DNA from: Pseudomonas sp. Q1-7
GTDB lineage: Bacteria > Pseudomonadota > Gammaproteobacteria > Pseudomonadales > Pseudomonadaceae
Length of the DNA: 64,000 bases
Direction: 5' to 3'
Assembly (NCBI RefSeq): GCF_028010285.1
Contig: NZ_CP116304.1
Location: 2,248,501-2,312,500, forward strand
The notes beneath the pieces were generated by a model, which worked only from the letters and a program-made list of their open reading frames with translations, was not told the DNA's origin and ran no database searches. Shown piece after piece: positions 17,434-25,770 of this stretch; positions within the stretch are counted from its first letter, which is position 1, and each line of letters begins with the position of its first letter. Made by a program: the position numbers and the translations under genes.

Positions 17434-18077
17434 TTCGAGTCTTCCTTGTGCGAACCGTCGTCGTGCTCGGTGAGTTTCATCGCCTCGGCCGCCTCATCGG
17501 CCAGGCCAAGGCCGGTCTGCTGGTCGCGCAGGATACGCACGAGAACCTCGGTGAAGCGGATGAACACCAGGGCGAAGCCCAGGGGCAGAATCAGGCCGAT
17601 ATGCCACTGCTGGATTCCGTAATGGCCCAGGTCCTCGGCGCCTATGGCGGCGGTGAAGAGCGTCTGCACCCATTCGAAGCTGGCGACTGCCATCAGGCCG
17701 GCATAGGCCAGGCAGCAGAAGCAGGCGATGACACCGATGACGCGCTGGACATGGCGCGGGGCGAGCTTGACCAGGGCGTCCACGCCGATGTGGCCGGCGG
17801 TGCGCACGCCGTAGGCAAGGCCGAAGAAGATCAACCAGGCGAACAGCGCCTTGGTCAGCGCGATGCTCCAGGTCATGGCCTGAGCCATCGCGAGAATGGC
17901 GTCGCCGATGGCGAACAAGCTGTCGCTGGCCGCCTCCCAGCGGTCGGCCAGGTTGTAGAACAGGGTGTAGAGGTTGTTGAGGATGACGTAGACGAAGGTC
18001 ACCAGTGTCATGGAGGCCAGGAGGAAGGCGATGAAGGCTTCCTCGAAGTGGTCCCAGACGCGCCGCAAGGCATTCAT
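17430..18077 (-). CDS. dctQ: TRAP C4-dicarboxylate transporter, small membrane subunit
   Basis: DctQ is the four-helix partner of DctM. I chose the ATG at 18077, because GGGAG lies 8-9 bases upstream; the ATG at 18086 directly abuts that site, and the open frame reaches 18155. The product (215 residues) begins MNALRRVWDHFEEAFIAFLL and has four hydrophobic helices, then a charged C-terminal tail (EAMKLTEHDDGSHKED). It lies between dctP and dctM. Confidence 0.9.
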   Translation of the reverse strand: MNALRRVWDHFEEAFIAFLLASMTLVTFVYVILNNLYTLFYNLADRWEAASDSLFAIGDAILAMAQAMTWSIALTKALFAWLIFFGLAYGVRTAGHIGVDALVKLAPRHVQRVIGVIACFCCLAYAGLMAVASFEWVQTLFTAAIGAEDLGHYGIQQWHIGLILPLGFALVFIRFTEVLVRILRDQQTGLGLADEAAEAMKLTEHDDGSHKEDSK

Positions 18078-18151
18078 GAATGGCATCTCCCGATGGCTGA
18101 AGCGTCGAGCCACGGCCAGCGGGGTTAGCGCTGGCTGTGGCGGGGCGGATT

Positions 18152-19492
<1,341 letters not shown>

Positions 19493-19510
19493 TCAGCCTT
19501 GAGCAAAAGA

Positions 19511-19561
19511 AGCCCGGCACGCGGCCGGGCTGAAACGCATCACGGGGAGATGCGCAAGGGA
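19511..19561. repeat. 51-bp direct repeat, right copy (flanks dctPQM)
   Basis: A near-identical copy of 16100-16150. On the minus strand the hairpin (GCCCGGC / GCCGGGC) is followed by TTCTTTT, so it can still terminate leftward transcription. Confidence 0.9.
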
Positions 19562-19726
19562 CAGGGCAACTCACAGGACACGGCCCTTGCGCCAGTCCTG
19601 CAGGACGGCGCGGGTGTCCGGGATGGATGCTGGATCAGGGGAGAGTGTAGGCGGCCATTGTCATTTCGCCGGCCGGTGGTCGGTAATCGTTGGGGGCTGT
19701 CGCTGCCAGGAAAGGTGTCGGAAATG

Positions 19727-19756
19727 AAAAGGCCCCGCCGCGGTGCGGCAGGGCCT
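19727..19756 (-). terminator. Terminator of the AzgA-type permease
   Basis: On the minus strand, AGGCCCTGCCGC and GCGGCGGGGCC form a stem followed by TTTTCATTT, 20 bases after the stop. Confidence 0.8.
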
Positions 19757-19775
19757 CGTGTCGTCGTTTCCGGTC

Positions 19776-21125
19776 TTACAGGAAGATGAACTTGGCGACG
19801 AAGATGGCGCACAGGGCATACAGGCTGATGGAGACGTCCTTGTACTTGCCGGTGAAGGCTTTCATCGCCACGTAGGTCACGAAACCCAGGGCGATGCCGT
19901 CGGCGACCGAGAAGGTCAGCGGCATCATGATCACGGTGACGATGGCCGGGATGGTCTCGGTGTGCTCTTTCCAGTCGATGTGGGCCATGCCACCCATCAT
20001 CAGCATGGCGACGTAGATCAGCGCGCCGGCGGTGGCGTAGGCGGGGATCATGCCGGCCAGCGGGGCGAAGAACATGGCGGCGATGAAGAGAATGCCCACG
20101 GTCACCGCGGTCAGGCCGGTGCGGCCGCCGGCGGCGACGCCCGCGGCGCTTTCCACATAGCTGGTCACCGGCGGTACACCGAGCACGCCGCCGAAGACGC
20201 TGGAGGCGCTGTCTGCCTTCATCGCCTTGGACAGGTTCTCGATGCGGCCGTCTTCCTGCACCAGGTTGGCACGCTGGGCCACGCCCATCAGGGTGCCGGC
20301 GGTGTCGAACATGTGCACGAAGAGGAAGGCCAGGATCACGCTGACCATGGTCACGTCAAAGGCGCCCGTGATGTCCATCGCCATGAAGGTCGGCGCCAGG
20401 CTCGGCGGCATGGAGAACACCCCACCGAACTTGACGATGCCAAGGCCCACGCCGATCAGGGTGACGGTCAGGATGCTGATCAGGATGCCGCCGAAGATGC
20501 GGCGGTACTCCAGCACCGCGATCATCAGGAAGCAGATGGCGGCCAGCAGTGGGCCGGGAGAGGTCAGGTCACCGATGTGCACCAGCGTTGCCGGGTGGGC
20601 GACCACGATGCCGGCGGTCTTCAGGCCGATCAGCCCGAGGAACAGGCCCACGCCCGCGCCCATGGCGAAGCGCAGGCTGCTGGGGATGCTGTTGAGCAGC
20701 CATTCGCGGATGCGCGAGAAGGTCAGGATCATGAACAGCACGCCGGAGAGGAACACCGCGCCGAGCGCGATCTGCCAGCTGTAGCCCATGGTGTTGACCA
20801 CGGTGTAGGTGAAAAAGGCGTTCAGGCCCATGCCCGGTGCAAGGCCGACCGGCCAGTTGGCGTAGAGGCCCATGAGGAGGCAGCCGAAGGCTGCGGCGAG
20901 GCAGGTGGCCACGAAGGCCGCGCCATGATCGATCCCGGCATCGGCCATGATGTTCGGGTTGACGAAAATGATGTAGGCCATGGTGATGAAGGTCGTCAGG
21001 CCAGCGGCCAGTTCGGTCTTCACGGTGGTGCCATGGAGGCTGAGCTTGAAAAGACGTTCAAGCAGTCCGTTGGCGGGTGGGGTCTCGGCGTACGTTCCTT
21101 GTTCTTGTTGTTTGATGCTTTCCAC
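19776..21125 (-). CDS. NCS2-family purine permease, AzgA/PbuG type
   Basis: A proton-coupled importer of the AzgA branch, whose members carry hypoxanthine, guanine or adenine. I place the start at the GTG at 21125, with AGGAG 8 bases upstream, giving 449 residues; the frame is open to 21251 but that part overlaps regulatory palindromes. Family motifs include TELAAGLTTFITMAYIIFVN near the start, PVGLAPGMGLNAFFTYTVV, and the central GVPPVTSYVESAAGVAAGGR signature, plus about 12 hydrophobic segments. It is divergent from the GntR regulator. Three palindromic operator sites lie upstream. Confidence 0.9.
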   Translation of the reverse strand: MESIKQQEQGTYAETPPANGLLERLFKLSLHGTTVKTELAAGLTTFITMAYIIFVNPNIMADAGIDHGAAFVATCLAAAFGCLLMGLYANWPVGLAPGMGLNAFFTYTVVNTMGYSWQIALGAVFLSGVLFMILTFSRIREWLLNSIPSSLRFAMGAGVGLFLGLIGLKTAGIVVAHPATLVHIGDLTSPGPLLAAICFLMIAVLEYRRIFGGILISILTVTLIGVGLGIVKFGGVFSMPPSLAPTFMAMDITGAFDVTMVSVILAFLFVHMFDTAGTLMGVAQRANLVQEDGRIENLSKAMKADSASSVFGGVLGVPPVTSYVESAAGVAAGGRTGLTAVTVGILFIAAMFFAPLAGMIPAYATAGALIYVAMLMMGGMAHIDWKEHTETIPAIVTVIMMPLTFSVADGIALGFVTYVAMKAFTGKYKDVSISLYALCAIFVAKFIFL

Positions 21126-21227
21126 AGCGGGGTACTCCTCATCTCTTTTGTATTTGTTCACCCGGGGCCAGGGGGGCACCGGACTGACTGAGGCGGATGG
21201 CGTGAGTGGTGCGCTTCCTCGGATTCT

Positions 21228-21241
21228 TGACTGCTGGGTCA
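21228..21241. promoter_or_regulatory. TGAC-N6-GTCA operator, permease promoter
   Basis: TGACTGCTGGGTCA is nearly identical to the gcl-region site TGACTGATGGGTCA. Confidence 0.7.
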
Positions 21242-21266
21242 GGAAGTTCACGGCGCGATTATGCCT

Positions 21267-21276
21267 TTGTATACAA
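21267..21276. promoter_or_regulatory. TTGTATACAA operator, permease promoter
   Basis: A perfect palindrome 26 bases from the TGAC-N6-GTCA site on one side and 54 from the next. Confidence 0.75.
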
Positions 21277-21329
21277 AAAAAACAAATAATGTTTTCAGTG
21301 TTCGAAAAAACGCCTCAATGTCATGAACC

Positions 21330-21343
21330 TGACGTTCGAGTCA
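21330..21343. promoter_or_regulatory. TGAC-N6-GTCA operator, upstream permease site
   Basis: TGACGTTCGAGTCA keeps both half-sites; the six inner bases differ from the other sites. Confidence 0.62.
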
Positions 21344-21622
21344 GCTGATGTTGAGACAATTTGTGAACTGAAAAACTTAATAAATCCTTAATAAACAAGG
21401 AGTTACTAATTTCTATCAACAGAGAGACGAACGGAGGGCGGCGAGCGGAAAGCACCAAATGGCAGAGGATGGGCAGGTTTTATGCCAAAAAAATGGGAAG
21501 AAAACCGACGTCCCTGCGGTTGGCCTGCGGCGAAAAACGCGAAGCGCGATCGGCTGGAAAAATCTGTGCAACTGGTCAGGAATGGGGTTTGAGCTGCGGC
21601 GAAACTGTTCAAGGTGGGATGA

Positions 21623-21632
21623 TTGTGTACAA
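21623..21632. promoter_or_regulatory. TTGTGTACAA operator, GntR self-regulation site
   Basis: Located 110 bases upstream of the GntR ATG. It suggests autoregulation. Confidence 0.7.
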
Positions 21633-21742
21633 TATCACTCGCTTTTTCCCTGATTTCCCTCGCTGACCTACCCGCTCAGCCCGGCGGAAAGGGGCAAAAA
21701 GGGCCCTGGAAAACCGCCGACCCCCTTTTGACTCGAGCACCC

Positions 21743-22513
21743 ATGAACGAACAGTTGCAGCCACTCAAGAAGCAGCCGCGCACCGCCAAAAGCACCCGCA
21801 GCGGCACGCAGGACGACATCGTCTATGCGCACATTTTCGATGCCATTCTCGAGCAGCGCCTGGCTCCCGGCACCAAGCTGAGCGAAGAAGCCCTGGGCGA
21901 GATTTTCGGCGTCAGCCGTACCATCATCCGTCGTGCGTTGTCGCGCCTCGCCCATGAAGGGGTGGTGCTGCTGCGGCCGAATCGCGGCGCCGTGGTCGCC
22001 AGTCCCAGCGTCGACGAAGCCCGCCAGATCTTCTACGCCCGCCGCCTGGTGGAGCGCGCCATCACCGAACTGGCCGTGGAGCACGCCACCGTCGAGCAAC
22101 TGCAGGAACTGCGGCAGATGGTGCTCGAGGAGCAGGCCTGTTTCTCCCGTGGCGACCGTGGCGCGGGCATCCGCCTGTCCGGTGAGTTCCACCTGAAGCT
22201 GGCCGAGGCGGCGAAGAATGCTCCGCTGGTGAGTTTCCAGCGCAGCCTGGTGTCCCAGACCTCGCTGATCATCGCCCAGTACGAGAGCGGCAGCCGTTCC
22301 CACTGTTCTTTCGACGAGCACAATCGCCTGATCGATGCCATCGAGTCCCGCGATGCCGAGCGCGCAGTGATGCTGATGATGCATCACATGGACCATATCG
22401 ACGACAAGCTGAACCTGGACGACAGCGGCGCCTCGGACGACCTGCACGCGGTGTTCTCGCACCTGCTGCAGACCAAGAAGAAGCCCGGGCGCGGCAATAA
22501 CCGCAACGCCTGA
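21743..22513 (+). CDS. GntR-family (FCD) regulator of purine catabolism
   Basis: This 256-residue regulator has an N-terminal winged helix (VYAHIFDAILEQRLAPGTKL, then the recognition region EIFGVSRTIIRRALSRL and wing VVLLRPNRGAVVA) and a C-terminal FCD ligand domain with conserved His residues (GEFHLKLAEAA, FDEHNRLIDAI, MHHMDHID), which usually bind a metal and small ligand. I start at the ATG at 21743; the frame reaches back to 21623 but would overlap the operator. Its place among the purine genes, the FCD-type palindromes in their promoters and one in front of itself make it the probable regulator of the TTGTRTACAA set. Its inducer is unknown. Confidence 0.9.
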   Translation: MNEQLQPLKKQPRTAKSTRSGTQDDIVYAHIFDAILEQRLAPGTKLSEEALGEIFGVSRTIIRRALSRLAHEGVVLLRPNRGAVVASPSVDEARQIFYARRLVERAITELAVEHATVEQLQELRQMVLEEQACFSRGDRGAGIRLSGEFHLKLAEAAKNAPLVSFQRSLVSQTSLIIAQYESGSRSHCSFDEHNRLIDAIESRDAERAVMLMMHHMDHIDDKLNLDDSGASDDLHAVFSHLLQTKKKPGRGNNRNA

Positions 22514-22533
22514 TCCGTCCCGGTAGAAAGCCT

Positions 22534-22542
22534 CGCGAAAGC
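22534..22542. repeat. MITE target-site duplication, left (CGCGAAAGC)
   Basis: A 9-bp sequence repeated exactly at 22723-22731, directly abutting the terminal inverted repeats. Confidence 0.85.
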
Positions 22543-22722
22543 GTAATGCTGTTCACATAAGAAGTAACTGGACTCGATCAGTCCCCTCGCCCCTTTGGGG
22601 AGAGGGTTAGGGAGAGGGGGGAAACGACTGTTTCGCAGGGATTTCAACCCTCTCCCCCAGCCCCTCTCCCATAAATGGGAGAGGGGAGCGAGTCATGCGC
22701 GCGCTTAAGTGAACAGCATTAC
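22543..22722. mobile_element. 180-bp MITE with 14-bp terminal inverted repeats
   Basis: The ends are GTAATGCTGTTCAC (22543-22556) and GTGAACAGCATTAC (22709-22722), perfect inverted repeats that extend imperfectly to 19 bp (ATAAG / CTTAA). The 9-bp CGCGAAAGC is duplicated on both sides. The inside has no open frame and is made of CCCTCTCCC/GGGAGAGGG palindromes. The end sequence resembles the IS4 terminus (TAATGC...TTAAG) as I remember it, so an IS4-family source is a reasonable guess. Confidence 0.85.
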
Positions 22723-22731
22723 CGCGAAAGC
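22723..22731. repeat. MITE target-site duplication, right (CGCGAAAGC)
   Basis: Exact copy of 22534-22542. Confidence 0.85.
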
Positions 22732-22797
22732 GGGGTTTTTTGTTTCTAGAGGATTTGGCGCCAACGACAACCCATCTGTGGGAGCAAATTCATTTGA

Positions 22798-23104
22798 ACT
22801 TGGGAAACCACGTCCTTAGGGCGTGGTCATGAGTCATCGGCTCTGCCTGTGACGATTGAACTACCTGGCTATCAGGATGGAGTTCGTAGGAGGGGGCGAG
22901 CGGAGCGATACCCATGCTGACCGGGCTGATGGGTATCGCAGGCTCAACCCATCCTACGTTGCGACGTCGCCATGACCGGCTTCGTACCGGACAACGCCCT
23001 ACCGCGCTCCCGCAACACCTCCGAGCTACGATTTTCCAGGCAGCCCCGAGATGCCCCCTCCTAGGGGGCCAAGAGCAAGTCCACGTTCTACGAACGTGGA
23101 TTGT
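22798..23104 (-). mobile_element. IS200/IS605-like non-autonomous remnant
   Basis: Two hairpins with three-base loops bound the segment: CCACGTCC-TTA-GGGCGTGG (22808-22826) and TCCACGTTC-TAC-GAACGTGGA (23080-23100). On the minus strand the first reads as hairpin then TTTCCCAAGTTCAA, resembling the right end of TnpB-coding IS605 elements, where the guide RNA scaffold ends. No tnpA or tnpB frame is present. The boundaries are approximate because these elements make no target duplication. Confidence 0.5.
22886..22960. repeat. REP-like hairpin nested in the IS605-like remnant
   Basis: The arms CGTAGGAGGGGGCGAGCGGA...GATACCCAT and ATGGGTATCGC...CCCATCCTACG form a long stem. This GTAGGATGGGT-type element is a common dispersed repeat in Pseudomonas relatives. 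Confidence 0.6.
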
Positions 23105-23119
23105 TACTCGCGAAAACGC

Positions 23120-23146
23120 AAAAGCCCCGCCGAGGCGGGGCTTCTT
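23120..23146 (-). terminator. guaD terminator
   Basis: On the minus strand, AAGCCCCGCCTCGGCGGGGCTTTT is an almost perfect stem ending in Ts. Confidence 0.85.
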
Positions 23147-23159
23147 CATGGGCGATGAG

Positions 23160-24467
23160 TCACCCGCGCTGATGCACGCTGCGGCCGGCGGCGAAGGTTT
23201 CTTTCACGGTACGGTCGTCGCCGAGGATGGTCAGGGCGAAAAGCTTTTCCGGCAGGCTGGTGGCTTGCTGCATGCGGTAGTCCAGCAGCGGGGTGGCCTT
23301 GTAGTCGAGCACCACGAAGTCCGCGTCCTTGCCGTTGGCGAAGTTGCCGATCTTGTCGTCCAGGTACAGCGCCCGGGCGCCGCCGAGGGTCGCCAGGTAC
23401 AGGGACTTGAACGGGTCGAGTTTCTTGCCCTGGAGCTGCATCACCTTGTACGCCTCGTTCAGCGACTGCAGCTGGGAGAAGCTGGTGCCGGCGCCGACAT
23501 CAGTGCCCAGGCCGACCCGCACGCCGTGCGCTTCCAGCTTCTGCAGGTCGAACAGGCCACTGCCGAGGAACAGGTTGGAGGTGGGGCAGAAGGCCACGGC
23601 CGAACCGGTTTCCGCCAGGCGCTTGCATTCGTCGTCGCACAGGTGCACGCCGTGGGCGAACACCGAGCGCTTGCCGATCAGCTTGTAGTGGTCGTACACG
23701 TCCAGGTAGCCCGTGCGTTCGGGGAAGAGCGCCTTGACCCATTCGATTTCCTTGCGGTTTTCGGACAGGTGGGTGTGCATGTAGAGGTCCGGGTACTCGC
23801 CGAACAGCTTGCCGGCCAGCTCCAGTTGCTCGGGGGTGCTGGTGGGGGCGAAGCGTGGGGTCACCGCGTAGTGCAGGCGGCCCTTGCCATGCCAGCGCTC
23901 GATCAGTTCCTTGCTGTCGGCGTAGCCGGATTCGGCGGTGTCGATCAGGTAATCCGGCGCGTTACGGTCCATCAGCACCTTGCCGGCGATCATGCGCAGG
24001 TCCAGTGCCTGGGCCGCTTCGAAGAAGGCGTCCACCGACTCCTTGTGAACGGTGCCGAACACCAGGGCGGTAGTGGTGCCGTTGCGCAGCAGTTCCTTGA
24101 GGAAGATGGCGGCGACATCGGCGGCGTGGGACTTGTCGGCGAACTGCTTTTCGGTGGGGAAGGTGTAGGTATTCAGCCAGTCCAGCAGTTGCTCGCCGTA
24201 GGAGGCGATCATGCCGGTCTGCGGGAAGTGGATATGGGTGTCGATGAACCCGGGGGTGATCAGCGCGTCGCGGTATTCCCGCACCTCGACGTCGGCGGGC
24301 AGGCTCGGCAGCAGCGCGCTGGCTTCGCCCAGGGCCTTGATGCGGCCGTCTTCCACCACCATCAGACCGTCTTCGAAATACTGGTAGGACTGCTCGACAC
24401 CCACCAGGGCGGGGTCGGCGATGCTGTGCAGGATGGCAGAGCGGTAGGCGGTTACGTGGCGGGTCAT
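23160..24467 (-). CDS. guaD: Guanine deaminase
   Basis: GuaD hydrolyses guanine to xanthine, the xanthine dehydrogenase substrate. The 435-residue amidohydrolase has PGFIDTHIHFPQTG (HxH, about residue 75), MHTHLSENRKEIEW, FAHGVHLCDDE, the CPTSNLFLGSGLF segment typical of guanine deaminase, and the catalytic Asp in GLGTDVGAGTS. It is the last gene of an xdhA-xdhB-xdhC-guaD transcription unit and is followed by its own terminator. A REP hairpin lies between it and xdhC. Confidence 0.95.
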   Translation of the reverse strand: MTRHVTAYRSAILHSIADPALVGVEQSYQYFEDGLMVVEDGRIKALGEASALLPSLPADVEVREYRDALITPGFIDTHIHFPQTGMIASYGEQLLDWLNTYTFPTEKQFADKSHAADVAAIFLKELLRNGTTTALVFGTVHKESVDAFFEAAQALDLRMIAGKVLMDRNAPDYLIDTAESGYADSKELIERWHGKGRLHYAVTPRFAPTSTPEQLELAGKLFGEYPDLYMHTHLSENRKEIEWVKALFPERTGYLDVYDHYKLIGKRSVFAHGVHLCDDECKRLAETGSAVAFCPTSNLFLGSGLFDLQKLEAHGVRVGLGTDVGAGTSFSQLQSLNEAYKVMQLQGKKLDPFKSLYLATLGGARALYLDDKIGNFANGKDADFVVLDYKATPLLDYRMQQATSLPEKLFALTILGDDRTVKETFAAGRSVHQRG

Positions 24468-24514
24468 GTCAGTCTCGTTCTTTCGTGATTTCTACGCCCG
24501 AAGGCGGAATTCGT

Positions 24515-24595
24515 CGCAGGTTGGCGCTGAGCCTGCGAAGCCCGATGTCAGCGGTTGTTGGGCTTCGCTCCGCTCAGTGCCGACCTACAGGGATG
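24515..24595. repeat. REP-like hairpin between xdhC and guaD
   Basis: GTCGCAGGTTGGCGCTGAGC...CGAAGCCC pairs with GGGCTTCG...GCTCAGTGCCGACCTACAG. It is an inverted-repeat intergenic element inside an apparent operon and might cause partial attenuation. Confidence 0.6.
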
Positions 24596-25429
24596 TCAGG
24601 CCTGTTCGCGGCGGGAGGAGGGGATCAGCTTGGCGATGGTCTCGCCTTTTTTCACCTCTTGCCCGAAGTTGGCGTTGTAGGTGGCCACCACTTCGCCGGC
24701 GATGGAGATGGCGATCTCCGCTGGCAGCTTGCCTTTGACTTCGCCGATGCCCATCGGGCAGCGCATGCGTTGCACGGTCTCGCTGGCGAAGCCGCGTTCA
24801 CGCAGGCGGTGTTCGAACTTGACGCGCTTGGTCTTCGAACCGATCAGGCCGAAGTAGGCGAAGTCGTTGCGCTTGAGAATCTCGGCGGTGAGTTCCAGGT
24901 CCAACTGGTGGTTGTGGGTCATGACGATGAAGTAGCTGCCCTTCGGCATGTCGGCGATTTCGTCGATCACCTCTTCGTTGACCACCTTCTCCACGCCGTT
25001 GGGGATCTGCTCGGGGAATTCGTTCTCCCGGGAATCGATCCAGCGCACCTTGCACGGCAGGCTGGCGAGGATCGGCACCAGGGCGCGGCCGACGTGTCCG
25101 GCGCCGAACACGGCGATGTGCGCCTGGGGCTGGCCCATGGGTTCGAACAACAGGACGGTGGCGCCGCCGCAGCACTGGCCAAGACTGGCCCCCAGGCTGA
25201 AGCGCTCCAGGCGGGTGTCCTGGGTGCGACGTTCGAGCATCTCGCGGGCGATCTCCATCGCCTTGAACTCGAGATGACCGCCACCGATGGTTTCGAAGAT
25301 GCGCTCGGCGGTGACGACCATCTTGGAACCGGCATTGCGCGGCGTGGAGCCGCGCTCTTCGATGATGGTCACCAGCACGCAGGGTTCACCGCGTTGCTGC
25401 AGGTCGGCGAGGGCGCTGATCCAGCTCAT
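24596..25429 (-). CDS. xdhC: Xanthine dehydrogenase accessory protein
   Basis: XdhC binds molybdenum cofactor, promotes its sulfuration and inserts it into XdhB. The 277-residue product has the N-terminal XdhC/CoxI motif with CVLVTIIEERGSTPRNAGSK, the paired-cysteine GQCCGG loop, and a C-terminal Rossmann region starting AVFGAGHVGRALVPIL. It is separated from xdhB by a 341-bp gap holding a repeat, which is unusual because xdhB and xdhC are normally adjacent. Confidence 0.95.
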   Translation of the reverse strand: MSWISALADLQQRGEPCVLVTIIEERGSTPRNAGSKMVVTAERIFETIGGGHLEFKAMEIAREMLERRTQDTRLERFSLGASLGQCCGGATVLLFEPMGQPQAHIAVFGAGHVGRALVPILASLPCKVRWIDSRENEFPEQIPNGVEKVVNEEVIDEIADMPKGSYFIVMTHNHQLDLELTAEILKRNDFAYFGLIGSKTKRVKFEHRLRERGFASETVQRMRCPMGIGEVKGKLPAEIAISIAGEVVATYNANFGQEVKKGETIAKLIPSSRREQA

Positions 25430-25770
25430 TTGCTCAGTCTCCAGCTACGCAGTGGTCGGGTGGTTCGCGACAGCCGCCAATCGTCCATTGCAGCCTGCTG
25501 AAAAGCTACCTGCGTTGCCGATGCGTCGTTGGGGCCAGACTCAAAATGCTCATTTACAGCTCGTAAACTCTGCTTTTTCGTCTGTCCCTGCCTCGCCTCG
25601 GCTTCCTCGCCAACGCATTTCAGCAAGCTGCTAGGACGCACAGGGGCCGGCAGCGTTTCCAGCAGCACGGGCTCATTGTCCGGCTGCGTTGTCTTCGAAC
25701 GATCGGTGGATGTTGTCATTGTTCTGCACCGTTTGTTTGTGCCGGGGCCGGCAAGCCGACCCCTGCGGGG
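25430..25770. other. xdhB-xdhC gap
   Basis: Most of this gap is the inverted-repeat element at 25490-25632. The rest holds a small hairpin GGCAAGCCGACCCC...GGGGTCATGCC near the xdhB stop. No convincing gene is seen. Confidence 0.6.
25490..25632. repeat. 143-bp inverted-repeat element between xdhB and xdhC
   Basis: The ends GCAGCCTGCTGAAAAGC and GCATTTCAGCAAGCTGC are imperfect inverted repeats. The middle includes AATGCTCATTTACAGCTCG and GTAAACTCTGCTTTTT, a pattern common in Pseudomonas intergenic repeats. It has split an operon without breaking a gene. Confidence 0.6.

Larger units (their letters stand above)
21126..21742. promoter_or_regulatory. Divergent permease / GntR control region
   Basis: This 617-bp gap holds TGACTGCTGGGTCA (21228-21241), TTGTATACAA (21267-21276), TGACGTTCGAGTCA (21330-21343) and TTGTGTACAA (21623-21632). 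The middle (about 21350-21610) is A/G-rich and holds short open frames without recognisable character. Confidence 0.7.
22527..22740 (+). terminator. GntR-gene terminator, split by a MITE
   Basis: AAAGCCTCGC (22527-22536) and GCGGGGTTTTTT (from 22730) would form a ten-pair stem with a GAAA tetraloop and T-tract if the MITE and one target copy were removed. The insertion point is in the loop. Confidence 0.8.
22514..23159. other. Mosaic of small mobile elements between GntR gene and guaD
   Basis: In order: the split GntR terminator, the 180-bp MITE (22543-22722), a degenerate TGTGGGAGCAAATTCATTT repeat (about 22778-22797), an IS200/IS605-like remnant (about 22798-23104) with a nested REP hairpin, and the guaD terminator. 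No gene is seen. Confidence 0.7.

Noticed and set aside
21459-21666. Short frames in the GntR upstream region
   Set aside because: They run through the operator at 21623 and lack a ribosome site or normal codon bias.
22790-23149. 119-codon frame on the minus strand between the GntR gene and guaD
   Set aside because: It spans the IS605-like remnant and a REP hairpin; composition is Arg/Trp/Pro-rich and has no family character.
25426-25719. 97-codon frame between xdhC and xdhB
   Set aside because: It covers the inverted-repeat element at 25490-25632, so the frame is accidental.
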